The position numbers and the translations under genes were made by a program. A stretch of 64,000 nucleotides of DNA. Source: Streptacidiphilus sp. 4-A2. GTDB lineage: Bacteria > Actinomycetota > Actinomycetes > Streptomycetales > Streptomycetaceae. The DNA is taken from NCBI GenBank assembly GCA_014284505.1, contig JAAFYY010000001.1:4092001-4156000 (forward strand), in the 5' to 3' direction. Shown here one piece after another: positions 38,096 through 47,190 of this stretch. The notes under the pieces were generated by a model that was not told the origin of the DNA, did not search any database, and saw only the letters and a program-made list of their open reading frames with translations. Numbering within the stretch: position 1 is the stretch's first letter; each line of letters starts with the position of its first letter.

Positions 38096-39504
38096 CCCCC
38101 CTGCTCGACACCGGAGACTCCGCCTGGCTGATGATGGCCTCGGCCATGGTGCTGCTGATGGCGCCCGGCCTCGCCTTCTTCTACGGCGGCATGGTGAAGA
38201 CCACTCAGGTCATCGCCATGCTCAAGATGTGCTTCGTCTGCGTGGTGCTGGTCAGCATCATCTGGTTCGCGGTCGGCTACAGCCTCGCCTTCGGCACGGA
38301 CGTCGGCGGGCTGGGACTGATCGGCAACCTGGACCACGCCTTCATGTCCGGCGTCGGCCTGAACAGCCGCACCGGGGACACCCCCACCGTGATCTTCTCG
38401 GTGTTCCACATGTCCTTCGCCGTGGTCACGGTCGCGCTGATCAGCGGCTCGGTGGCGGGCCGGGCCCGGATGAACGGCTGGATCGCCTTTGTCTGCGCCT
38501 GGACCCTGCTGGTCTACGTGCCGATGGCGCACTGGGTGTTCTCGCCCGGCGGCTGGGTGTTCAAGCAGGTCGGCGCGGTCGACTTCTCCGGCGGCACGGT
38601 GGTCGAGCTCAGCTCCGGCGCGGCCGGTCTGGCGCTGGCGCTGGTCGCCGGAAAGCGCGAGGACTTCGAGCGCCGGCCGATCCGCCCGCACAACCTGCCG
38701 CTGGTGGTCATCGGGCTCTCGCTGCTCTGGTTCGGCTGGTTCGGCTTCAACACCGGCTCCTCCCTGGGCGTGCCGGGGGCGGCGGCGATGGGCGTGTTCA
38801 ACACCCAGATCGCGGCCGGCGCGGCCATGGCCGGCTGGGCGGCCACGGTCTACTGGCGCACCCGGAAGGTCGGCCTGCTCGACATGTGCATGGGCGCGGT
38901 CACCGGCATGGTCGCGATGACCCCGCTGGCCGGGGGCATCTCCCTGTGGGCCGCCATCATCGGCTTCCTGGCCGGTCTCAGCTGCGCGTTCGCCATCAGC
39001 TGGAAGTACCGCTTCGGCGTCGACGACACCCTGGACGTGGTCGGCATCCACGGCTGGGGCGGGCTGTTCGGCATGGTGATGGTGGGGCTCGCCGCGACCG
39101 GCGCGATGACCGGCAAGAAGGGCGTGTTCTACGGCGGCGGCTGGGACCTGCTGGGCAAGCAGCTGGTCGCGGTGCTGCTGCTGGGGCTCTTCTCGTTCGC
39201 GATGACCGCGGTCATCGGCAAGGTGGTCGACCTCACCGTCGGGCTGCGCCAGCCGGGCGGCGCGGGCGAGGAGCACGAGCAGGTCTACCAGAACGAATGG
39301 GACGCCCAGTTCAAGGAGATCGCCGACGCGCTGCGCGGCGAGGGCGCGGGCGCGGGCACCCGCGAGGAGGATCCGAGCGCCCTGCTCGACCGGATCCGCC
39401 GGGTGATGGCCCAGGAGCCCGAGCACCTCACCGAGCAGCTCACCCAGCGCCTCAGCGAGGGCCTCACCGAGCGCCTCGCCGAGGGCGGCGAGCGCCAGGA
39501 CTGA
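38092..39504 (+). CDS. ammonium transporter, Amt family (second of a tandem pair)
   Basis: About 470 residues, clearly paralogous to the preceding gene over the whole membrane domain: GDSAWLMMASAMVLLMAPGL, FFYGGMVKTTQVIAMLKMCF, PMAHWVFSPGGWVF, FGWFGFNTGSSLG, DVVGIHGWGGLFGMVMVG. GTG 38092 overlaps the upstream stop (GTGA), so the two are translationally coupled. The cytosolic tail (VYQNEWDAQFKEIADALRGE, then a Leu/Glu/Thr-rich amphipathic stretch to GGERQD) differs from the first copy. The gene is intact. Two coupled Amt could form heterotrimers or differ in affinity. Confidence 0.92.
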   Translation: MTPLLDTGDSAWLMMASAMVLLMAPGLAFFYGGMVKTTQVIAMLKMCFVCVVLVSIIWFAVGYSLAFGTDVGGLGLIGNLDHAFMSGVGLNSRTGDTPTVIFSVFHMSFAVVTVALISGSVAGRARMNGWIAFVCAWTLLVYVPMAHWVFSPGGWVFKQVGAVDFSGGTVVELSSGAAGLALALVAGKREDFERRPIRPHNLPLVVIGLSLLWFGWFGFNTGSSLGVPGAAAMGVFNTQIAAGAAMAGWAATVYWRTRKVGLLDMCMGAVTGMVAMTPLAGGISLWAAIIGFLAGLSCAFAISWKYRFGVDDTLDVVGIHGWGGLFGMVMVGLAATGAMTGKKGVFYGGGWDLLGKQLVAVLLLGLFSFAMTAVIGKVVDLTVGLRQPGGAGEEHEQVYQNEWDAQFKEIADALRGEGAGAGTREEDPSALLDRIRRVMAQEPEHLTEQLTQRLSEGLTERLAEGGERQD

Positions 39505-39514
39505 GCACCGCCGC

Positions 39515-39559
39515 AACGGCCGTGGACCGCCCGTAACTCCCGGGCGGTCCAGGGCCGTT
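39515..39559. terminator. bidirectional stem-loop at the end of the urease-amt operon
   Basis: Inner arms GGACCGCCCG (39524-39533) and CGGGCGGTCC (39541-39550), outer arms AACGGCC (39515-39521) and GGCCGTT (39553-39559), located 11 bases after the second amt stop and between convergent genes. Confidence 0.75.
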
Positions 39560-39571
39560 CGCGCGTTCCGG

Positions 39572-40820
39572 CTACGACCAGTCGAAGCGGTAGGTCCGGT
39601 AGGTGTTCACCCCGGCCGGGAACTCGGCGTTGAACAGCAGCGCCCCGGAGCGGCTGAACTCCGAGACATAGGGCAGCGATCCCCAGCCGACGACCAGGTC
39701 ACCGCCCGGCAGCGTCTGCCCGTTGCCCTGCGACGGGGCGCTGAGCTGCTCCGGCTGGTCGACCGAACGCACCAGCGTCGCCCGGTGGGTGCGCGGGTCC
39801 AGCCGCACGGTGACCACCCGGCTGTACGGCAGCTCCGTGGCGGCGTCGACCCCGGTGTTGCCGGTGCCCGCGGACTCGTTGTCGAAGAACGTGTACCGGC
39901 CGTCCCCCAGCGGCTGCGGGTCGTGCTGCCAGGCGAAGATCTTCCCGGCCGCGTCCAGCTTCTGCCCGGGGGCCGCCGACAGCTTGAACGAGCTGTCCTT
40001 GCCGCCGAGTTGCCACAGGATCCGGCCGTTGCGCCGGGACACCTCGTAGCTGGTCCAGGTGTCCCGCGCGTCGACCAGCAGGTTCCCGTCGGTGTCCAGC
40101 TTCACCGCGTTGATGTGGAACCAGTCCCACGGGGTGCTCGCCGAGGCGGGCAGCGGCTGCTCGCTCTGCGCGTACGGCACATGGTCGGCGCTGTTCCACT
40201 GGAACAGCACCTTGCCGGTGCGGATGTCGATCTCCTGGACGATCCCGTCGATCACCTTCTGGTCCCGGGGCCCGCCGATCGCGGTGAGGTTCGCGGTGGC
40301 CTCCTTGTAGGACAGGACCAGCGCGGTGTTCCAGGGGGTGATCAGGAACTCGTGGCCGTCGGCGGAGTCGCCGTTGCCGGCCCGGACCGCGGCGATCTCC
40401 TGGTAGTGGTCGTTGTAGATGTAGTCGACGCCGGTGGACAGCGCGCCCAGCCCGGTGCCCTGCCACCAGGTCAGCACCGGCTTGCCGTCGTACGTCTGCT
40501 CGCGGAAGTCCGCGGCCTCCTGCCGGCCGGCACGGTGCGGGACCAGACCACCTTCCGGGCATCGGGGCTGAGGATCTCCACACCGCTGGCGTACTGGCTG
40601 TTCAGCGAGGAGGGGCGAGGAAGATGTCCCCGCCGCCGGTCCCGGCCTTGTCGGTGAGCACCTTCAGCGGCGGCAGCGGCAGCGTGGCCGGGGCCTTCGC
40701 CGGGGCCTTGCCCGGGACCGGTGCGGATGCCAGGGCATCGGCGACCGGCAGCACTCCGGCCAGCAGCGCGGTCGCGGCTGCGGTCAGCACGGTCCGTACG
40801 GCCCAGGATCGGGTACGCAT
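39572..40820 (-). CDS. secreted arylsulfotransferase-like (ASST) beta-propeller protein (frameshifted)
   Basis: About 410 residues. Signal peptide: MRTRSWAVRTVLTAAATALL, GVLPVADALA. The mature part has ASST-family features: GVEILSPDARKVVWS, PVLTWWQGTGLG, DIRTGKVLFQWNSADHVPYA, DWFHINAVKLDTDGNLLVDA, GRILWQLGGKDSSF, FAWQHDPQPLGDGRYTFFDN and TLPGGDLVVGWGSLPYVSEF, including the HIN and QHD histidines of the family. Shifts near 40535 and 40612. Members transfer sulfuryl groups between phenols, but many actinomycete homologues are uncharacterised. Confidence 0.82.
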
Positions 40821-41368
40821 GTCGGTTCCTCATGTCTGTTGATTCGAGGGGCCGGCGGCGGCGCGCGCCCATGCCCCGGCGCACCTGCGGCTGTGCGCGG
40901 GCAGGCGTCGGGAGGGAGTCCGCGCCGGAAGGCCGGCCGGGGAGGTCGTGGAACTCCGGCCTGGAGCCGCGGATGGCGCGGACAGGCCCGGAGTGGGGGA
41001 AGGCTGCGGGCGGATGCGGACGCACCGGGAACGGCATGACGGAGCGCCGCGCCGGGTCTCAGCGCCGGACGCTCACACTGTTCGAAGAAGCCGGTTCTTC
41101 AGCAACCCGGAAGGGCGCCGGGACACAGAGCGCTGCTGACCCGCAGCAGGTCCACATGGCGCCGGGTGACTCCCAGCTGGAACGATCCGCGGGCGACGAG
41201 GCTGCGGATCCGGCGCTGTGCGCGCACGCTCGCCCCCTCGTCCACTCGTTCGGTCGGGCCTCAACTGCCGCACTGTCCGGGCGTCGAGGCATACCCGCTG
41301 ATGATCAGGGCCAACGATAGCCGTCCGGCCGCAGCGGCACAACGTCCCCCGGTGAACTCCGGCCCAGC
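40821..41368. other. 548-bp stretch without a recognisable gene
   Basis: Short open frames exist on both strands but none shows a family motif, a consistent codon-position bias or a good ribosome site. The left end is the upstream region of the secreted ASST-like gene. It could conceal a heavily frameshifted or decayed gene. Confidence 0.45.
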
Positions 41369-42181
41369 TCAGGGGGCGGGGAAGTACTTGGTGAAACCCG
41401 GTGCCAGCCAGGGCCGGCGGCCCCGGGCAACCACCCCGCCACGGGCCATCGTGGCCCACGGTCCGCGCCGGCCCAGGGCCATCAGCAGAAAGCCGACAGG
41501 CTCGCAGACAATGGTGCAGTCGGGCCGGCCGGGCAGGTCCGGGCCGACCGTCACCGCGCCGTCGGCGATGGCGACCGCAAAGCGCGGACCGCCGCGCAGT
41601 CCGATCACATAGCGGACCCGGCGGCCGCGCGCGGCGTCCTGGTCCAGCACCCGGGGCATGGCGGTCATCAGGAACGGCAGCGACAGCTCGACCCGCTCCG
41701 CGTTCAGCATGTGCGGCCGCCCGAGCGCCCGAGCCAGGTCGTAGCCGTGCCCCAGCATGTGCGTGAGCAGATAGGAAGCCAGCACGTCCAGTCCTATCGG
41801 CCCGAGCGGGCTGTCCAGCGGCCCGGCCGCCGCTCCGCGCGCGGCCGCCTCGGCGAAGGTCCGGGCATGCCGCACGATCGCCTCGGCCAGCACCGCCGGA
41901 TCCCGCTCGCGGTAGACCGCGAGCGACTGCTCATTGGCCTCGGCGAGCCCGCCGGGTGTCCCGTCCCCGTAGCCGCGCGGCCGCCCCAGTGCCAGATCGG
42001 CCATCAGCTCGTTGGCCAGTGCCAGATGCGCCGCCGCCTCCCCCACCGACCACAGCGCGCCGGGTATCGCCACGTCGGCGTCCGCGCCCGGGCCGAGGAC
42101 TCCGGCGATGTCCGTCGCGACCCCGAGGATCTCCTCCACCAGGCGCGGGTTCACAGCGGTCGGGGCAGGCGCAGCGGTCAT
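41369..42181 (-). CDS. maleylpyruvate isomerase-family mycothiol-dependent enzyme
   Basis: A 270-residue DinB-like four-helix metalloenzyme of the actinobacterial mycothiol-dependent class. N-terminal helix bundle: VPGALWSVGEAAAHLALANEL-type block with AAHLALANE (one metal His), YLLTHMLGHGYDLARALGRP with the other two His (H..MLGHGYD). The C-terminal half is SCP2-like (RFAVAIADGAVTVGPD, GRPDCTIVCEPVGFLLMALG). ATG 42181 is used; the frame is open upstream without family similarity. The gene is intact. It presumably transfers or isomerises with mycothiol; substrate unknown. Confidence 0.85.
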   Translation of the reverse strand: MTAAPAPTAVNPRLVEEILGVATDIAGVLGPGADADVAIPGALWSVGEAAAHLALANELMADLALGRPRGYGDGTPGGLAEANEQSLAVYRERDPAVLAEAIVRHARTFAEAAARGAAAGPLDSPLGPIGLDVLASYLLTHMLGHGYDLARALGRPHMLNAERVELSLPFLMTAMPRVLDQDAARGRRVRYVIGLRGGPRFAVAIADGAVTVGPDLPGRPDCTIVCEPVGFLLMALGRRGPWATMARGGVVARGRRPWLAPGFTKYFPAP

Positions 42182-42319
42182 GAAGACGAAGCGTGCTCCA
42201 CCCCCACCCCGCTGTCCACCCCCCGGACGGCACCACCACCAACGCGATTCCGCGGAGCATCCGCGTCCGCAGTTCGGGCCCGCGTCGGCGGCCCGCCGGG
42301 GCATCGATAAAGTCGGCCC

Positions 42320-43108
42320 ATGGACTACCCCGTTGACGGCTCGGTGCCGTTCCGCAGCATGGTCGCCGTGGGCGACTCCTTCACCGAGGGCATGTGCGAC
42401 GACGTGCTGCCGGACGGGGAGTACCGGGGATGGGCGGACCGGGTCGCGGAGCGGCTGGCCGCGGAGGCCGGGGGCGGGTTCCGGTACGCCAATCTGGCCG
42501 TACGGGGCAAGCTGATCGGGCAGATCGTGGATGAGCAGCTGGAGCAGGCGGCCGCGCTGGGCGGGGAGCTGGTGACCCTGGCCGGCGGCCTGAACGATGT
42601 GCTGCGGCCCGGCTGCGACGCCGACGCGGTGTGTGCGGCGCTGGGCGCGGCGGCGGAGCAACTGGCCTCCGGGGCCCGGCTGCTGGTGCTGTTCCACAGC
42701 ACTGATCCGACCCGGCGGATGGCGGGCAGCGGCCGGCTGCTCCCGGCGATCCTGCGGCTCAAGCGGTTCGTCTCGGAGCTGGCGCAGCGCCCGAGGATCG
42801 TGGTGGTCGAGCTGTTCGACGCGCCCTGCTTCGACGATCCGCGGCTGTGGGGACGACCGGCTGCATCTGTCGCCGGAGGGGCACCGCCGGTGGCCGAGGC
42901 GGTGCTTCAGGCGATCGGTTTTCCGGCCTCCTTCGACTGGCGTGCGCCGCTGCCCGCGGCCGCTCCGCCGAGCCGGCTCCGGAAGCTGACGGCGGATCTG
43001 CGCTGGCTCGGGAAGCACGCGGGTCCGTGGATCATGAGACGGCTGCGCGGCACCTCGTCCGGCGACGGCCGCCGCCCCAAGCGCCCGGAGCTGGAGCTGT
43101 ACCCCTGA
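42320..43108 (+). CDS. SGNH/GDSL hydrolase (compensating frameshift pair)
   Basis: A 262-residue secreted-type esterase fold without a signal peptide. Block I MVAVGDSFTEGMCDD carries the nucleophile Ser, block II has NLAVRGKLIGQ, and block III VTLAGGLNDVLRPG the oxyanion Asn. The catalytic Asp-His block is garbled in frame, but the neighbouring frame over 42850-42893 reads DDRLHLSPEGHRR, exactly the family DxxHLSxxGH. Two single-base losses there cancel out, so the frame stays open while the active site is hidden. Substrate unknown. Confidence 0.88.
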   Translation: MDYPVDGSVPFRSMVAVGDSFTEGMCDDVLPDGEYRGWADRVAERLAAEAGGGFRYANLAVRGKLIGQIVDEQLEQAAALGGELVTLAGGLNDVLRPGCDADAVCAALGAAAEQLASGARLLVLFHSTDPTRRMAGSGRLLPAILRLKRFVSELAQRPRIVVVELFDAPCFDDPRLWGRPAASVAGGAPPVAEAVLQAIGFPASFDWRAPLPAAAPPSRLRKLTADLRWLGKHAGPWIMRRLRGTSSGDGRRPKRPELELYP

Positions 43109-43138
43109 CCCGGACCCCTCGCCGGGTCCCGCCGGGGG

Positions 43139-43204
43139 CGGTCCGGCCGTGGTCCGGCCGTGGTCAGGCCGTGGTCCGGCCCTGGTCCGGCCCTGTTCAG
43201 GCCG
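43139..43204. repeat. 11-bp tandem repeat, six copies
   Basis: Units CGGTCCGGCCG, TGGTCCGGCCG, TGGTCAGGCCG, TGGTCCGGCCC (twice) and TGTTCAGGCCG follow the SGNH hydrolase stop head to tail, just upstream of the AT-richer promoter region of the next gene. Confidence 0.85.
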
Positions 43205-43328
43205 TGTCTGCCGGAAGCAACCGGAAGCGTTCGCCTTCAGAATCGGACAAATGACTATTAACCAGCCTTTACGTCCTGGTCATGATCCGTTCGTGATCGC
43301 GAAACACCGCTTCGGCAGGATTCGAACC

Positions 43329-44728
43329 ATGGACCACTTGACTCGCCAGAACCCCACCACCGACCATGCCGCCACCGCGGCCTCCGAGGCCCGCAGACGC
43401 CATTGGCGCCGCGACACCGTCGAACTGTCGGCGGTGTTCGTCGCGGCCGCGCTGGCCGACCTGATCGGGAATGTGGTGGTGCGCGGCCACGACGGTCCGG
43501 AGCTGCTGATCACCTCGGCACTGGCGCTGCTGGCCACGGCCGCGTGGCACGGCTGGTGGTCGCACCGCCACCCGCACGCCCCGCCCGGCCCCGCGCCCGG
43601 CGACATCGTCTCGGCCTCCGGCTCGTCCGCGCGCGGCGGTGCCCACGGGGGGCCGGGCAGCCGGGGCCGCTGTCCGCGCTGCCGCCGCAGGAGCAGGCGC
43701 TGTGGCGGATCCGCGCCACCGTGTCCGACGCGCCGGGCAGCCTGGCCGCGCTCTGCCGGGGACTGGCCGACCTGCCGGTCAACATCATCTCCATGCAGGC
43801 GCATCCGCTGGCCGAGGTCACCGTGGACGAGTTCGTGGTGCAGGCGGACAGCGGGATCCCGGCGCAGGAGATCAACCGGGCCGTGGTCGCGGCCGGGGGC
43901 ACCGAGGTGTGGCTGGAGCGCGCCGACGCCCATGACCTGGTGGACGTGCCGACCAGGATCCTCAACCTGGCCACCCGCACCGCCCTGGACGCCGCCGAGC
44001 TGCCGCTGGCCCTGCGCCAGCTCTTCGGCCGCTGCTCCATCCGCTCGCTGCCGACCGAGATCGCCGAGGACGACCTGGACGGCAGCACCATGCGGCTGCG
44101 CGATCCCTCCGGCGGCGTGCTGGTGGTCACCCGCGACCAGCCGCCGTTCACCCCGACCGAGTTCGCCCGGGCCCGGGCGCTGATCGAGCTGGACGCCCAG
44201 CTCGGCCCGCGAGTCCCGGACGACCGGGACCTGCTGACCCTCCCGGCGGGCAACGAACTGACGGTCCGCCGGGCCGACCCCTCGGACAAGCAGGCGGCAC
44301 TGGCGCTGCACGAGCGTTGCAGCACCCGGACGCTGCGGCTGCGCTACCACGGCCCGAGCCGCGACGCCGACCGCTACCTCGGGCACCTGCTGGAGCCCCG
44401 CTACGGCCAGACGCTGACGGTGGAGACCGCCGAGGGCGAACTGGTCGCGCTGGCACACCTGATGTGGGACGACGGCGAGGCCGAGATCGCGGTGCTGGTG
44501 GAGGACTGCTGGCAGCGCCGGGGCCTGGGCGCGGAGCTGGTCCGCCGGCTCGCCGGGCTGGCCAGGGACGCCGGGCTCACCCAGATCTACGCGGTGACCA
44601 CCGCCTCCAACACCGGCATGGTCGCCACCCTGCGCCGACTGGGTGTGCCGCTGGACTACCAGGTCGAGGAGGGCACCCTGGTGATCACCGCCCACCTGGC
44701 CCCGGCCCCGGCGGCGAGCAGGCGCTGA
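43329..44728 (+). CDS. membrane-ACT-GNAT fusion protein (one frameshift)
   Basis: About 465 residues with three parts. Residues 30-80 hold two hydrophobic segments (LSAVFVAAALADLIGNVVV; LLITSALALLATAAWHGWW), followed by a Pro/Gly linker with a shift near 43660. Then comes an ACT domain (ALWRIRATVSDAPGSLAALC, LADLPVNIISMQAHPLAEVT), an amino-acid-binding regulatory fold. The C-terminal GNAT acetyltransferase has LTVRRADPSDKQAALALHER, LVALAHLMWDDGEAEIAVLV and the acetyl-CoA loop QRRGLGAELVRRLAGLARDA. ATG 43329 is used. The arrangement suggests amino-acid-gated protein acetylation, an inference from analogous regulatory-domain acetyltransferases. Confidence 0.82.
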
Positions 44729-44733
44729 GCCCG

Positions 44734-44766
44734 CGGTGCGGGGCCCGTCGGACGGGCCCCGCACCG
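44734..44766. terminator. bidirectional stem-loop between the GNAT gene and glmS
   Basis: CGGTGCGGGGCCCG (44734-44747) and CGGGCCCCGCACCG (44753-44766) form a perfect 14-base-pair stem with a five-base loop, the strongest terminator in the window. Confidence 0.85.
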
Positions 44767-44835
44767 GCCGCCGCGCGAAGCGGCCCACTGCTCGACAGAT
44801 CGACTGAACGACAGAACTACTGGTCGACAGAGCGA

Positions 44836-46687
44836 CTACTCGACGGTGACGCTCTTCGCCAGGTTGCGCGGCTTGTCGACGTCCCGCTCCAGGGCCACCG
44901 CCGCGTAGTAGGCGAACAGCTGCAACGGGATGCCGAGCAGGATCGGGTCCAGCTCGATCTCGTTCTTCGGCACCAGGATCGCGTCCTCGGCCAGCTTGGG
45001 GTCGGGCGCGGTGTGGCCGACCATCAGCACCGGGCCGCTGCGGGCGCGGATCTCGCCGAGCGCGGTGAGGTTCTTGTCCCGCAGCTCGTCGTCGGGGACG
45101 ATCGCGACGGTCGGCAGCTCGGGGCCGATCAGCGCCAGCGGCCCGTGCTTGAGCTCACTCGCCGGGTAGGCCTCGGCGTGGACGTAGGAGACCTCCTTGA
45201 GCTTCTGCGCCCCCTCGCGCGCCACCGGGTAGCCGCGCACCCGGCCGAATGAACATCATCCCGGCGTGGTTGGCGTACTTCGCCGCCAGCTCGGCGATCT
45301 CCTTCTCCTGGTCGAGGATCTCCCGGATCTGGCCCGGCAGCGCCTTGAGCCCGGCGCAGATCCGGGCGCCGTCGGCCGGGGAGAGGTCGTGCACCCGGCC
45401 GAGGTGCAGCGCGATCAGCGCGAAGGCGACCGCGGTGGAGGTGAACGCCTTGGTGGAGGCGACCGAGATCTCCGGCCCGGCGTGCAGGTACATGCCGCCG
45501 TCGCACTCGCGGGCGATGGCGCTGCCCACGGTGTTGACGACACCGAGGACCCGCCCGCCCTTGCGCTTGATCTCCTGGACGGCGGCGAGGGTGTCATAGG
45601 TCTCGCCGGACTGGCTCACCGCGATGTAGAGGGTGTCGGCCTCGATCACCGGGTTGCGGTAGCGGAACTCCGGAGGCGGGCTCGGCATGTGCGGGGATCC
45701 GGGCCAGCTCCTCGATCAGCTGGGCGCCCAGCTCGCCGGAGTAGTAGGCCGAGCCGCAGCCGAGGATCTTCACCGGCGGAACGCGCGGGCCTCACGGGCG
45801 TCCATGTTCAGGCCGCCGAGGTGGGCGGTGGAGAAGCGCTCGTCGATACGGCCGCTGAGGGTCCGCTCGACCGAGGTGGGCTGCTCGTGGATCTCCTTGA
45901 CCAGGAAGTGCGCGTGCCCGGCGGTGTCGTAGCTCGCCTCCTCCCAGTCGACGATGGAGGGCTGCTTGGCGGTGGCCCGGGCGTCCTCCTGGGTGAAGGT
46001 GTTGAAGCCGTCCGCGCGCACGGTCGCCAGCTCACCGTCGTCCAGGTGCACGACCTGGCGGGTGTAGCGGACCAGGGCGGAGACGTCGGAGGCGGCGAAC
46101 ATCTCCTTCTCGCCGATGCCCAGCACGATCGGGCTGCCGTTGCGGGCGACCACGATCCGGTCGGGCTGCTCGGCGTCCAGGACGGCGATGCCGTAGGTGC
46201 CGACGATGCGCTTGAGCGCGGCCCGGACCGCGTCCTCGAGCTCCACGCCCTCGGTGGCCAGCGCGGCGATCAGGTGCCCGAGCACCTCGGTGTCGGTCTC
46301 CGAGGTGAAGACCACGCCGTCGCTCTGCAGCTTCGCGCGCAGCTCGTCGGCGTTCTCGATGATGCCGTTGTGGACGACCGCGATCCGCCCGGACTGGTCG
46401 AGGTGCGGGTGCGAGTTGACGTCGCTGGGCACGCCGTGGGTGGCCCAGCGGGTGTGCCCGATGCCGGTCTTCCCGGCGAAGCGGGCCGGGACCTGCGCGG
46501 CCAGCTCGGCAACCCGGCCCTTGCTCTTGCGGACCTTCAGCGACGCCTGGCCACTGCCCTGGCCTGCGCCCTTGGCGGCGACGGCGATCCCGGCGGAGTC
46601 GTATCCGCGGTACTCCAGTCTGGCCAGGCCCTCCAGCAGGATGGGCGCGGCGTCCCTGGAACCGATGTAGGCGACGATGCCACACAT
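44836..46687 (-). CDS. glmS: glutamine--fructose-6-phosphate aminotransferase (frameshifted)
   Basis: Makes glucosamine-6-phosphate, the entry to UDP-GlcNAc and the cell wall. The N-terminal glutaminase starts MCGIVAYIGSRDAAPILLEG (C2 is the nucleophile), with KTGIGHTRWATHGVPSD and HNGIIENADELR. After shifts near 45780 and 45675 the SIS domains follow: LGCGSAYYSGELGAQLIEEL, AVSQSGETYDTLAAVQE, ISVASTKAFTSTAVAFAL. After a shift near 45250 come EVSYVHAEAYPASELKHGPLA and the C-terminal KPRNLAKSVTVE. It is about 615 residues, normal length. It could be a second glmS copy. Confidence 0.95.
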
Positions 46688-46805
46688 GGGCGGTTACTCC
46701 TTTGCTCAGGTGGTGGTCTGCTCAGGTGGTGTCCACGGGGTGGTGGTCACGGGTGCCGCTCGGCCGGTCCGCACAGACGGCCTTTGATCGGACATGTGTA
46801 CGGAT

Positions 46806-47126
46806 CTAGCCGTAGACGATGCGGCGCAGCTGCCGGGAGGAGAACTCGGCGGCACGGAACCGCCGCTGCGGCAGCTCCAGGGCCACCCGTTCGAAGATCC
46901 GGTCGTTGGTCAGCCCTCTGGCCTGCAACTCGCCGTGGCGGCGCCGCACGAACTCCTCGGGGCTCTCCGAGAAGTACGCCAGGACGTCGGCGACGACCCG
47001 GGCGGCCTCACTGGGACCGAGTGCGGTGGTCCGCGAGAGGTGTTCCAGCAGGTCCTCGTGCGCGGGTGCGGGACGCGGTCCGCCGGGGCGGTCTGGGTTG
47101 GCACGGGGCGCGGAGGGTGTGGACAC
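46806..47126 (-). CDS. small conserved protein of unknown function
   Basis: A 106-residue protein, intact. Sequence features: HEDLLEHLSRTTALGPSEAA, VVADVLAYFSESPEEFVRRR and a basic, helical C-terminus (NDRIFERVALELPQRRF, SSRQLRRIVYG). GTG 47126 is chosen for an AAGG ribosome site; ATG 47153 in frame is the alternative. No signal, membrane segment or Cys pair is present. I recognise it as a typical conserved actinomycete hypothetical. It lies between glmS and lnt on the same strand. Confidence 0.65.
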   Translation of the reverse strand: MSTPSAPRANPDRPGGPRPAPAHEDLLEHLSRTTALGPSEAARVVADVLAYFSESPEEFVRRRHGELQARGLTNDRIFERVALELPQRRFRAAEFSSRQLRRIVYG

Positions 47127-47163
47127 GAGGTGAGACCTTACGCAGGCTGTCATACGAATCCAA

Positions 47164-47190
47164 TAATCCTGCCCGGAATCGGCAGGATTA
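47164..47190. terminator. stem-loop overlapping the lnt stop codon
   Basis: TAATCCTGCC (47164-47173) and GGCAGGATTA (47181-47190) form a perfect 10-base-pair stem with a seven-base loop. It includes the lnt TAA and lies just upstream of the small minus-strand gene, so it could also attenuate that gene. Confidence 0.6.

Noticed and set aside
36892..39504. A single 870-codon protein containing the second Amt.
   Set aside because: Its first 400 codons are the wrong frame of the first Amt gene; the true second Amt begins at GTG 38092.
40839..41330. Possible small genes on either strand of the empty stretch.
   Set aside because: No ribosome site, motif or consistent codon-position bias; all candidate frames are Arg/Gly/Pro-rich shadows.
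43300..43345. Possible minus-strand tRNA, because GGTTCGAATCC appears in reverse complement.
   Set aside because: The T-stem does not pair, no matching acceptor or anticodon arms exist, and the site overlaps the start of the ACT-GNAT gene.
44785..44835. Short direct repeats of TCGACAGA after glmS considered as an attachment site or CRISPR remnant.
   Set aside because: Copies are irregular in spacing and sequence, and no integrase or cas gene is nearby.
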